Assembly (NCBI GenBank): GCA_007135995.1 | Contig: SLHU01000011.1 | Coordinates: 1-11,125, forward strand | Direction: 5' to 3' | DNA length: 11,125 nt | Source of the DNA: Clostridiales bacterium | Lineage (GTDB): Bacteria; Bacillota; Clostridia; Saccharofermentanales; UBA5734 | Shown here: positions 1 to 6,335 of the stretch, in pieces | How the letters are laid out: every line of letters starts with the position of its first letter | How positions within the stretch are numbered: position 1 is the first letter of the stretch | The notes under the pieces: generated by a model | The model's database searches: none | Told to the model about the DNA's origin: nothing | What the model saw: the letters and a program-made list of their open reading frames with translations, nothing else | Translations under genes and position numbers: made by a program

Positions 1-261
1 GAAAAAAACAGCAAGTGTCAGAAGTGCGTTTTTGCGCCCAACCATCGAGGCGTATGGACCGCTGATCATATTGGCAAGCAAGTAAGCTAGAGACTGCGTT
101 GTTAAAAGCAAGCCACCTTGTTCATAGGTAAGCTGGTAATCTCGAATCAGATAAACAAGAATTGAGCTGGTCATCAGAACCATCAATCCATTGATAAAAA
201 AAATACCCATACCGCCTGCCATGAAGCGACGGCTGACTGATCTTTGTCTTTGCATATTCAT
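1..261 (-). CDS. MFS transporter, N-terminal part (truncated by window edge)
   Basis: An open frame of 87 codons starts at ATG 261 and runs off the left edge without a stop. The visible part has a short basic N-terminus (MNMQRQRSVSRR), a first membrane segment at about residues 13-40, and a second at about 50-70. After it comes a loop GPYASMVGRKNALL at about 68-81, which matches the major facilitator motif A (GxxxDRxGRK) between helices 2 and 3. The usual Asp and Arg of that motif are Ser72 and Met73 here, while Gly75-Arg76-Lys77 are kept. The start is uncertain: the region before ATG 261 has only a weak GGA, and ATG 255 is in frame. Substrate cannot be inferred. It is transcribed away from ilvN and lies in visibly more AT-rich sequence than the biosynthetic genes. 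The family call is fairly safe, but the function is unknown. Confidence 0.75.
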   Translation of the reverse strand, partial: MNMQRQRSVSRRFMAGGMGIFFINGLMVLMTSSILVYLIRDYQLTYEQGGLLLTTQSLAYLLANMISGPYASMVGRKNALLTLAVFF

Positions 262-433
262 ATTCCAGCAATCAAATCGTATAGTCAGATTTAAATTGAT
301 GGATCCTTCCAATTAAAGTTTGGCGATAATGAGATGCCATATTTGATCGTTTTCGTTCATATAAACGGGAGAATAAAGACATCTAGTCAACACCGTAAAG
401 ATTATACATCACTTCATTCATTAATACCCTGCC

Positions 434-479
434 ATGTGATAATAATTTATCTTTTAATGTGATAATAGTTTATCTTTTA
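434..479. repeat. Two tandem 23-bp units, each with a GATAA-N4-TTATC dyad
   Basis: Units 434-456 and 457-479 are identical at 22 of 23 positions and directly abut. Each holds an inverted repeat GATAA-N4-TTATC (438-451 and 461-474). Each also contains TGTGATAAT, which resembles an extended -10 on the plus strand. The tandem arrangement at about two helical turns suggests a paired operator for a dimeric regulator acting on the MFS gene or on the ilvN leader. This is inference from symmetry only; no regulator family is identified. Confidence 0.45.
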
Positions 480-560
480 ATACGTGTTTAGAGGATATGC
501 AAGTTTTTTAATCGGAAGTATCTTGACGCTAAAGATTCGATACCTAAGTGCCAATCACAA

Positions 561-617
561 AAAGACGTGTGCAGCTGTCCCGACGAGGACCGGGAGCATA
601 TGATATGGACGTCATCT
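561..617 (+). repeat. 57-bp element, copy A
   Basis: This copy matches 723-779 at 55 of 57 positions. It contains a hairpin, UCCCG 578-582 with CGGGA 591-595, whose 3' arm covers most of an SD-like GGGAG (592-596). That is followed after eight bases by ATG 605. The ends GACGT (564-568) and ACGTC (609-613) can close the unit. The high identity suggests either a recent duplication or selection on a functional structure. Confidence 0.7.
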
Positions 618-722
618 TTGTCATATTGCCTTCTATCCGGAGCCATTGCCAAATTGACAGCTGCGTGCATCTTTGGCTGCGAGTTCCGCAGGCGCACCGC
701 GCCGAGGACATGTCGAGCAGAC

Positions 723-779
723 AAAGACGTGTGCAGCTGTCCCGGCGAGGACCGGGAGTATATGATATGGACGTCATCT
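723..779 (+). repeat. 57-bp element, copy B
   Basis: This is the second copy, offset exactly 162 bases (54 codons) from the first. The two differences are A583 to G745 and C597 to T759. The first change lengthens the hairpin to six pairs, UCCCGG 740-745 with CCGGGA 752-757, around a CGAGGA loop. SD-like GGGAG at 754-758 precedes ATG 767 by eight bases. GTGCAG (731-736) can pair with CTGCAC (778-783) at the right end of the element. Confidence 0.7.
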
Positions 780-949
780 GCACGATTGCCATGATTCAAA
801 AAAATGACTGTTTTCGCACAACGTGCAGCATCTTATTGCAGGAAGCAGCCAAACATGATAATTTGATATGAAGACGATTTGCCTTGAGCGCGTCTGCGGC
901 AGGCCGGCGCAAGTCAGATCTGCTTGAATCGAAGGGAGACGATGCCATT

Positions 950-1456
950 ATGCTGCAAAGCTTATCCATACTAGTCGAGAACCGTGCCGGTGTCCTGAAC
1001 CGGGTCACCAGTCTTTTCGCGAGACGAAGTTTTAATATTAACAGTCTGGCTGTGGGCACCACTCAGAATCCGGAGATATCGCGTATAACCATTACCCTTA
1101 AAGGTGATGATGAGCTTGTCAGGCAGATCACCCGTCAGCTGCACAAACTGCCGGATGTGCTGATGGTCAGGCATTTGAACCCTGTGGATCATTTCACGCG
1201 GGAACTTGTTTTTATTAAAGTACGTGCTGACGCGCAGACAAGAACGCAGGTGCTGCAGATTGTCGATATCTTCCGCGGCCATATTATTGATGTCTCACCG
1301 GAGACAGTGACTGTAGAACTGAGCGGTAAGGAAGACAAAATTGAAGCCCTGCATGCTTTGCTTGAGCCCTACGGCATTCTGGAACTGGTACGAACCGGCC
1401 CGATCGCGATTGAACGAGGCCAGCAGCTGATGAATGTTGAGCTGGATAATCACTGA
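950..1456 (+). CDS. ilvN: Acetohydroxyacid synthase small (regulatory) subunit
   Basis: This is the regulatory subunit that binds the catalytic subunit IlvB, stimulates it, and mediates feedback inhibition of the first shared step of Ile/Val/Leu synthesis. The 168-residue product has an N-terminal ACT domain (about residues 2-76, opening SLSILVENRAGVLNRV) and the C-terminal AHAS small-subunit domain (about 85-160, with FRGHIIDVSPETVTVELSG). Asn11, Gly14 and Asn29 sit at the same positions as in E. coli IlvH, where that site binds valine, so valine sensitivity is expected. I chose ATG 950 because AAGGGAG (932-938) lies upstream and the ACT domain begins right after it; an in-frame ATG at 884 would add an unrelated tail. 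Its catalytic partner ilvB is not adjacent but lies about 3.2 kb away in the opposite orientation. It is the first gene of an ilvN-ilvC operon with a long leader. The usual ilvH symbol of some genomes is a synonym. Confidence 0.95.
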   Translation: MLQSLSILVENRAGVLNRVTSLFARRSFNINSLAVGTTQNPEISRITITLKGDDELVRQITRQLHKLPDVLMVRHLNPVDHFTRELVFIKVRADAQTRTQVLQIVDIFRGHIIDVSPETVTVELSGKEDKIEALHALLEPYGILELVRTGPIAIERGQQLMNVELDNH

Positions 1457-1565
1457 GTCCAGACGATCTCAGCATAAATGTGCTGCAGGATAAATAGGCA
1501 GATCATGATCAATTGATTAACAATCCAAAATAATAATGAGACTTGAAAGGTCAAGGAGGAAACCT

Positions 1566-2570
1566 ATGAAGAAAATCTATAAGTCAGAAGAATGCAGAAC
1601 GCATGCCCTTGATGACAAAACGATTGCGATCATCGGCTATGGCAGTCAGGGCCATGCACATGCACTGAATTTGCATGAAAGCGGTTTTAAGGTGATTGTC
1701 GGTCTATATGAAGGAAGTCCTTCATGGCCCAAGGCGCAGGCAGCAGGGCTTGAAGTGGCTACTGCCGCTGACGCGGCTGCCAAAGCTGATGTCATTATGA
1801 TTCTGATTAATGATGAGAAACAGCCTGAGCTTTATGAAAAGTCAATCAAACCAAATCTCAAGCCAGGTAAGGCACTGGCCTTTGCGCATGGCTTCAATAT
1901 CCATTATAACCGGATTCAGCCGCCTGCCGATATTGATGTTTTCATGATCGCTCCGAAAGGACCCGGGCATACCGTGAGAAGCGAATATGTGATCGGACGC
2001 GGCGTCCCGGCACTTTTTGCTATCTATCAGGATTACACCGGCAAGGCAAGAGATATCGCTTTTGACTATGGATACGGTGTCGGCGGCGCACGTGCCGGAT
2101 TATTAGGCACATCGTTCCGTGAGGAAACAGAAACGGATCTTTTTGGTGAGCAGTGTGTACTGTGCGGTGGAGTCAGCGAACTGATGAAAGCCGGATTTGA
2201 AGTGCTGGTTGAGGCTGGATACGATCCTGAAAACGCTTATTATGAGTGTCTGCACGAAATGAAGCTGATCATTGATATGGTCGCGGAAGGCGGGCTTTCC
2301 GGCATGCGCTACTCAATCAGTGATACAGCAGAATATGGTGATTACAGAATCGGACGCAGAATCATCACAGACAAGACAAAAGATGAGATGCGCAAAGTGC
2401 TTAAGGAAATCCAGGAAGGTACTTTTGCCCGCGACTGGGTTCTGGAAAACCAGGCCGGACGGCCGGAATTCCTGACCCGACGCCTGATTGAAACCGAACA
2501 TCAGATTGAAAAAGTCGGCAAGGAACTGCGTTCCATGATGAGCTGGAACATACCTGCAGACGCAGACTGA
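1566..2570 (+). CDS. ilvC: Ketol-acid reductoisomerase (KARI), class I
   Basis: This enzyme converts 2-acetolactate or 2-aceto-2-hydroxybutyrate to the dihydroxy acid by Mg2+-dependent alkyl migration and NAD(P)H reduction. The 334 residues match short (class I) KARI. The Rossmann motif [14 protein letters not shown] lies at about 23-36, the cofactor loop GLYEGSPSW at 46-54, and catalytic His108 in AHGF. Metal ligands Asp191 and Glu195 are in DLFGEQ, Glu227 and Glu231 in ECLHEMKL, and Ser250/252 in [10 protein letters not shown]. The terminal RSMMSW motif is intact. I chose ATG 1566 because AAGGAGGA (1553-1560) sits just ahead; upstream ATG 1536 has no such signal. It follows ilvN by 109 bases and is last in the operon before a strong terminator. 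The loop carries Glu49 where NADPH-specific enzymes usually have a basic residue, so NADH use is possible. Confidence 0.97.
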   Translation: MKKIYKSEECRTHALDDKTIAIIGYGSQGHAHALNLHESGFKVIVGLYEGSPSWPKAQAAGLEVATAADAAAKADVIMILINDEKQPELYEKSIKPNLKPGKALAFAHGFNIHYNRIQPPADIDVFMIAPKGPGHTVRSEYVIGRGVPALFAIYQDYTGKARDIAFDYGYGVGGARAGLLGTSFREETETDLFGEQCVLCGGVSELMKAGFEVLVEAGYDPENAYYECLHEMKLIIDMVAEGGLSGMRYSISDTAEYGDYRIGRRIITDKTKDEMRKVLKEIQEGTFARDWVLENQAGRPEFLTRRLIETEHQIEKVGKELRSMMSWNIPADAD

Positions 2571-2593
2571 TCCTGCCTTTATATGGACCTGTT

Positions 2594-2624
2594 AAAAAAG
2601 ATGCTGGCAACAGTATCTTTTTTT
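2594..2624. terminator. Bidirectional intrinsic terminator between ilvC and znuB
   Basis: A 7-pair stem (GATGCTG 2600-2606, loop GCAA, CAGTATC 2611-2617, one G-U pair) is flanked by six A's on the left and seven T's on the right. It therefore ends with a T-run when read in either direction. It lies 23 bases after the ilvC stop and about 180 bases beyond the znuB stop, so it can serve both converging operons. Confidence 0.9.
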
Positions 2625-2806
2625 CTGCCATCCGCTTTGTATAACCCGCTGTTCACAGTTTTATTCTACAAATAACAGGCGAAAACACCGTCAGCATACC
2701 CGGCAGCTTCTGCTCAGGCAAATCCGGCAGTTTGGGGATGCGGACAAAATCCTGGATGAATAGAAACAAGAGGAAGTCTTCAGCCATGAGGCGATTCAGG
2801 AAGCTT

Positions 2807-3643
2807 CTAGTTTTTCTGCTGCCCGATAAAGTAGGTTACTGCGAAAACCAGTGCGCTGCACAGGACAATGGTTGATCCGGCAGCTGTATCCAGGTAGAAA
2901 GAAATCAGCAGACCCGCAACAGCCGCGATCCAGGAAAAGGTAACAGACAAAACATGATACTGGCGCATATTGCGCGCGATGTTTCGCGAAGCCGCGGCCG
3001 GCAGAATCAGCAGTGAGTTGATCAGTAACGTGCCGATCCATTTAATTGAAACAGTCACCAGAATAGCCACTAAAATCATGAACAGATTCTCGATCAGCCT
3101 GATCCGGATCCCCTTGCTGATCGCCAGCGAAGCGTTCACACTGAGAATCAGCAGCCGGTTAAACAAGAAAATCCAGAAAAGCAGCACCAGCAGCAGGACG
3201 GCCACCAGGATGGCAATATCAGCCGGCCGGATCGCAAGAATATCGCCTACCAGGTAATTGCTGTAGCGGGCAAACCCGCCTCTGCGCGACAGAAGCGCAA
3301 TTCCCAGAGCGACAGCGGAAGCCGAAAAAACACCAATCACGGTATCTGTTGAAGAACGCGCCTTGCTTTTAACCGCAGAAATACCCATTCCGAATAAAAT
3401 ACCAAAGGCGATCATCGAAGCCAGCGGATCTCTCAGGCCAAATAGCGTACCAAGCGCAATACCTGCCAGTGCAGAGTGTCCCAGCGCGTCTGAGTAATAA
3501 GACATGCGATTACTGATGACCATTGTGCCGGACAGACCAAAGACAGGTGCCAGCAAGATAACCGCCAGCAGCGCGTTCTTCATAAAATCGTACCGGACGA
3601 AGGCAAACGGCAGCCACTCCATCAGGCTATACCAGACACTCAT
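2807..3643 (-). CDS. znuB: Metal (probably zinc) ABC transporter, permease
   Basis: This is the membrane component of an ABC-3 (TroCD/ZnuB/AdcB) importer for Zn2+ or Mn2+. The 278-residue product is strongly hydrophobic with about eight membrane segments, starting near residue 22 (MKNALLAVILLAPVFGLSGT). It keeps the family signature RMSYYSDALGHSALAGIALG at 46-65, with Asp52 and His56 in the likely metal path. A cytoplasmic stretch at about 170-185 (NASLAISKGIRIRLIE) is where the ATPase should dock. The start ATG overlaps the znuC stop as ATGA, which implies translational coupling. No solute-binding protein (znuA) gene is next to it: downstream is only the shared terminator. Zinc rather than manganese is a guess; sequence alone does not separate them well. 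Confidence 0.85.
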   Translation of the reverse strand: MSVWYSLMEWLPFAFVRYDFMKNALLAVILLAPVFGLSGTMVISNRMSYYSDALGHSALAGIALGTLFGLRDPLASMIAFGILFGMGISAVKSKARSSTDTVIGVFSASAVALGIALLSRRGGFARYSNYLVGDILAIRPADIAILVAVLLLVLLFWIFLFNRLLILSVNASLAISKGIRIRLIENLFMILVAILVTVSIKWIGTLLINSLLILPAAASRNIARNMRQYHVLSVTFSWIAAVAGLLISFYLDTAAGSTIVLCSALVFAVTYFIGQQKN

Positions 3644-4422
3644 GACAGCCCCCCCGTTTCAGGCTTCATGCCTTTCAGCCAGGGCGGATCACCTGCCATA
3701 ACGGTCTCAATCGGGCCTTCAGTGATCACTGTTTTATTAAGATATATCAGTCTGTTGGCATAGGCTGTGATGACATCCAGATCATGCGAGACAATCAGCG
3801 TCAGCATGTCATACTGGTCGCGAAGTGCTTTGACCAGCTGGTAGAACAAAGCCTTGCCGGTCTCGTCCAGTGCTGAAACAGGTTCATCGAGCAACAAGAT
3901 ATCCGGCACAGGATTAAGCGCGAACGCGAGTGTAACCCGCTGCAATTCACCGCCAGACAAATCACCCAGCCGACGGTCAAGCAGATGCTGCGCGTTGACA
4001 CGTTTCAGGCTCTCCGTCAGGGATTTTCTGGTTTTCTTCCTGACACCAAGGAAGACCGGCCAGCGGCCGTGATGAGCACCCAATATATCCGCCACCGTCA
4101 GCGGTGCCTGCCGGTCAAACAGCAGCTGCTGGGGCATATAACCAATACAGGGCCGGGGCAGCGCTTTGCCGTCACGGTCCTGGAAACGGATTTTACCATG
4201 GTAGGGCCATTCTCCAGTCAGCGCTTTCAGCAAAGTGCTTTTTCCGCCGCCATTAGGTCCGATTAAAGCCACTATATCGCCGCAGCTGACGGTGAAGGAA
4301 ATATCTCTTATAATAACATCACGGCCTCGCTGCACACTGACATTTTCCAGCTGCAGCTGATGACCCGGATGAACGGGATGCGCTTCGTGCGCTTGATGAT
4401 GATGCTCGTCTGTGTTCTGCAC
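3640..4422 (-). CDS. znuC: Metal (probably zinc) ABC transporter, ATP-binding protein, His-rich N-terminus
   Basis: This is the ATPase that powers the ZnuB-like permease. Numbered from GTG 4422 (260 aa), it has Walker A GPNGGGKST at 55-63, a Q-loop PQQ at about 97-99, the ABC signature LSGGE at 155-159, Walker B ILLLDEP at 175-181, and the switch His213 in SHD. Residues 7-21 are histidine-rich: seven His, five of them at every third position. I prefer GTG 4422 because AGGAGGG lies four to five bases before it. An upstream ATG 4485 would add 21 residues but has only a weak AGG. The gene has its own promoter (4525-4554) and overlaps znuB by four bases. Metal specificity is inferred from the family and is not shown. 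Confidence 0.85.
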   Translation of the reverse strand: MQNTDEHHHQAHEAHPVHPGHQLQLENVSVQRGRDVIIRDISFTVSCGDIVALIGPNGGGKSTLLKALTGEWPYHGKIRFQDRDGKALPRPCIGYMPQQLLFDRQAPLTVADILGAHHGRWPVFLGVRKKTRKSLTESLKRVNAQHLLDRRLGDLSGGELQRVTLAFALNPVPDILLLDEPVSALDETGKALFYQLVKALRDQYDMLTLIVSHDLDVITAYANRLIYLNKTVITEGPIETVMAGDPPWLKGMKPETGGLS

Positions 4423-4506
4423 CCTGCCCTCCTGACTGTCGGCTGACAGCTTTTTGGCTGACCCGATCAAGTAGTTTTTTACCATTCAAATGCCTGTTCT
4501 GGTTCT

Positions 4507-4527
4507 AATTGCCAGTCATTTGCAATT
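4507..4527. promoter_or_regulatory. Operator-like dyad over the znuC promoter start
   Basis: A perfect inverted repeat AATTGC-N9-GCAATT (4507-4512 and 4522-4527) overlaps the downstream half of the -10 hexamer and the expected transcription start near 4518. A bound dimer there would block initiation, as Zur, MntR or AdcR repressors do on metal-uptake genes. The sequence does not clearly match the consensus of any of these as I know them. Confidence 0.5.
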
Positions 4528-4554
4528 ATATCGACTGCCAGCTGTGCTTGTCAA
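4525..4554 (-). promoter_or_regulatory. Sigma-A type promoter for znuCB
   Basis: Read on the minus strand, TTGACA (4554-4549) and TATAAT (4530-4525) are both perfect consensus hexamers with an 18-base spacer. The site lies after the ilvB terminator and before znuC, so znuCB is an independent transcription unit with a leader of about 33 bases (ATG 4485) or 96 bases (GTG 4422). Confidence 0.88.
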
Positions 4555-4567
4555 TCAACATCATAAA

Positions 4568-4602
4568 ACAACCCCGATGCTTCCAATCAGCATCAGGGTT
4601 GT
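4568..4602 (-). terminator. Intrinsic terminator of the leu-ilv operon after ilvB
   Basis: A long stem of 13 pairs has one mismatch: ACAACCC 4568-4574 with GGGTTGT 4596-4602, and GATGCT 4576-4581 with AGCATC 4589-4594. It encloses a 7-base loop and starts about 25 bases past the ilvB stop. On the minus strand it runs into TTTT; on the plus strand it is followed by CTTTTT, so it may also work in the other direction. Confidence 0.85.
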
Positions 4603-4625
4603 CTTTTTGTCAGTTTTTTGTTTGC

Positions 4626-6335
4626 TCAATCTTCCATACCTGGCATCAGCAGATCCTGAGGCATTTTCCCGGCAGGGATCATCGGATAGACATTCTGGGT
4701 GGGATCCAGGATGCAGTGCACCAGATACGGACCATCCACAGCCATGGCAAGGCTGATCTGTTCGTCAAGCGAGTCACCGTCAGAGGCCTGACCCGCCGGT
4801 ATCCCATAGGCTTCCGCGATTTTCAGAAAATCCGGATTATTCTCCATCAGTGACTGGCAGTAATGCTTATCAAAAAACAGCTCCTGCCACTGCCGGACCA
4901 TTCCCAGACAGCCATTGTCCATAATGAATATTTTCACTGGCAGATTCTGGCTGGCAAGCAATCCTAATTCCTGCAGGGTCATCTGAAAGCCGCCGTCTCC
5001 TGTAAATAAAACAGTAGTCCTGTGCGGAGCAGCGGCTGACGCACCAATGGCGGCCGGCAGACCAAAACCCATCGTACCCAGCCCGCCAGAGGTAATAAAT
5101 GAACGGGGCGACTCGACGGGGAAATGCTGAGCGACAAACATCTGGTGCTGCCCGACATCTGTGGTTACAACCGGGTTCTGCCCTTTCAGGTACTCTGCCA
5201 CCTGATGCACCACATATTGTGGCGGCAGCGGTGACGCGGCCCTGTACATTTCATTTTTGAGTACGGTATAGCGCTGTTTCTTTTCTTCCAGCAGCTTTAC
5301 CCATTCCTGCCAGTTATCCGAAAAGGGTGTATCGGGCTTTGTCTTTTGCATCACACTGAAAAAATCGGCAGCATCGTCTTCAATTTCAATGTCAGCCCTG
5401 ATGTTCTTGCCGATTTCGGCAACATCAATGTCCACATGGATAATCATTCTGTCTGCAATTCGGCGATATTCATTCGGATCGCCGATAATACGGTCACTGA
5501 AGCGCGTACCAACCGCAAGCAGAAGATCACACGTACCAAGTGCGGTGTTTGCCTGTGGTGTGCCGTGCATTCCCAGCTGACCAAGATAAAGCGGGTGATC
5601 ATTCCGAATCGCTCCTTTTCCCATCAGGGTTGTCGCGACCGGAATCTTGGTTGTCTCGATAAAACGAATCATATCCCGTGAACCCTCAGGGGTAATCACG
5701 CAGCCGCCGCCTGCCAGCAGCAAAGGCTTTTTAGCCTTGCCGATTGCATCGTAGACTTGTCTGGACATCTCCATCGTTCTGATCTTCGCCGGTCGATGGC
5801 GGGTATAAACAGGGATCTCCTGATCGAGTCTCTGGTTTGCCGGCAATGCCATGATATCTTTTGGAATGTTCACCAGAACTGGTCCCGGACGCCCTTGTGT
5901 GGTCAGCTGCCAGGCTTCTTCAAGAATCGGCAGCAGATCGTCTGGATTCATCACTAGATAGTTGTATTTTGTGATCGGCTGTGTCACACCTGTAATATCC
6001 GCTTCCTGGAACGCATCGGTCCCGGTTGCGCTGCGCGCTACTGCGCCCGTGATCGCCAGGACCGGAACAGAGTCAAGATAGGCATCAGCCAGTCCCGTAA
6101 CAAGATTCGTCGCGCCCGGACCCGAAGTGGCGATGCAGACGCCCGGCCGTCCGGATACTTTCGCATATCCTTCCGCTGCATGCACTGCACCCTGTTCATG
6201 GCGTGTCATAATATGAGGAAACTGCGCCTGATGGATGGCTTCATACAAGACAAGCACCGGCCCGCCCGGATATCCAAAGGCATGTGTGACCCCTTTTTTC
6301 ATCAGAAATTCAATAATTAAGTCCGCACCATTCAT
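4626..6335 (-). CDS. ilvB: Acetohydroxyacid (acetolactate) synthase large, catalytic subunit
   Basis: This is a ThDP-, FAD- and Mg2+-dependent enzyme that condenses two pyruvates, or pyruvate with 2-oxobutyrate, at the first shared step of the pathway. The 569 residues have the usual three domains. The N-terminal ThDP pyrimidine domain has catalytic Glu47 in [14 protein letters not shown]. The central FAD domain contains [10 protein letters not shown] at about 277-286. The C-terminal ThDP diphosphate domain has GDGGF at 446-450 and Asn474. Trp483 in MVRQWQ is typical of biosynthetic AHAS. The start ATG overlaps the ilvD stop (ATGA), with AGGAGG seven bases ahead, so the two genes are translationally coupled. 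It is last in the leuC-leuD-leuB-ilvD-ilvB series and is followed by a terminator. Its regulatory subunit ilvN is encoded in the opposing ilvNC operon. Confidence 0.96.
   Translation of the reverse strand: MNGADLIIEFLMKKGVTHAFGYPGGPVLVLYEAIHQAQFPHIMTRHEQGAVHAAEGYAKVSGRPGVCIATSGPGATNLVTGLADAYLDSVPVLAITGAVARSATGTDAFQEADITGVTQPITKYNYLVMNPDDLLPILEEAWQLTTQGRPGPVLVNIPKDIMALPANQRLDQEIPVYTRHRPAKIRTMEMSRQVYDAIGKAKKPLLLAGGGCVITPEGSRDMIRFIETTKIPVATTLMGKGAIRNDHPLYLGQLGMHGTPQANTALGTCDLLLAVGTRFSDRIIGDPNEYRRIADRMIIHVDIDVAEIGKNIRADIEIEDDAADFFSVMQKTKPDTPFSDNWQEWVKLLEEKKQRYTVLKNEMYRAASPLPPQYVVHQVAEYLKGQNPVVTTDVGQHQMFVAQHFPVESPRSFITSGGLGTMGFGLPAAIGASAAAPHRTTVLFTGDGGFQMTLQELGLLASQNLPVKIFIMDNGCLGMVRQWQELFFDKHYCQSLMENNPDFLKIAEAYGIPAGQASDGDSLDEQISLAMAVDGPYLVHCILDPTQNVYPMIPAGKMPQDLLMPGMED

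Larger units (their letters stand above)
262..949. other. Long intergenic region and probable ilvN leader
   Basis: These 688 bases separate the divergent MFS gene and ilvN and hold no gene I can name. Bases 262-540 are AT-rich and contain two tandem dyads (434-479). Bases 561-779 carry two copies of a 57-bp element with hairpins. Bases 780-949 contain a 7-bp stem (778-784 with 822-828) and the ilvN ribosome binding site. An open frame runs through both 57-bp copies and stops at 869-871. It could be read from ATG 605 or ATG 767, each with GGGAG eight bases upstream, but its composition does not look like a conserved protein. I found no convincing sigma-A promoter pair on the plus strand: TTGACG at 523-528 lacks a partner -10. 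TATAAT on the minus strand at 406-401 lacks a good -35. Confidence 0.5.

Noticed and set aside
690..701. AGGCGCACCGCG, reminiscent of the T-box sequence (AGGGTGGNACCGCG) expected before ilv genes
   Set aside because: The central TGGN is missing, no specifier loop or stem I motifs are seen, and no terminator with a T-run follows before ilvN.
488..799. Minus-strand open frames across the 57-bp repeats (103 and 82 aa)
   Set aside because: They are repeat-derived mirror frames with no SD or recognisable domain.
548..871. A 107-aa plus-strand frame starting at GTG 548
   Set aside because: The GTG has no SD, the composition is not protein-like, and the repeats explain the open frame. Only the short leader possibility from ATG 605 or 767 is kept, as a finding.
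1501..1516. Overlapping palindromes GATCATGATC and TCAATTGA between ilvN and ilvC
   Set aside because: They are short AT-rich palindromes with no promoter hexamers around them; likely chance.
4423..4485. Extended znuC start at ATG 4485
   Set aside because: Only a weak AGG precedes it, while GTG 4422 has AGGAGGG close by. It remains possible because the promoter lies upstream of both.
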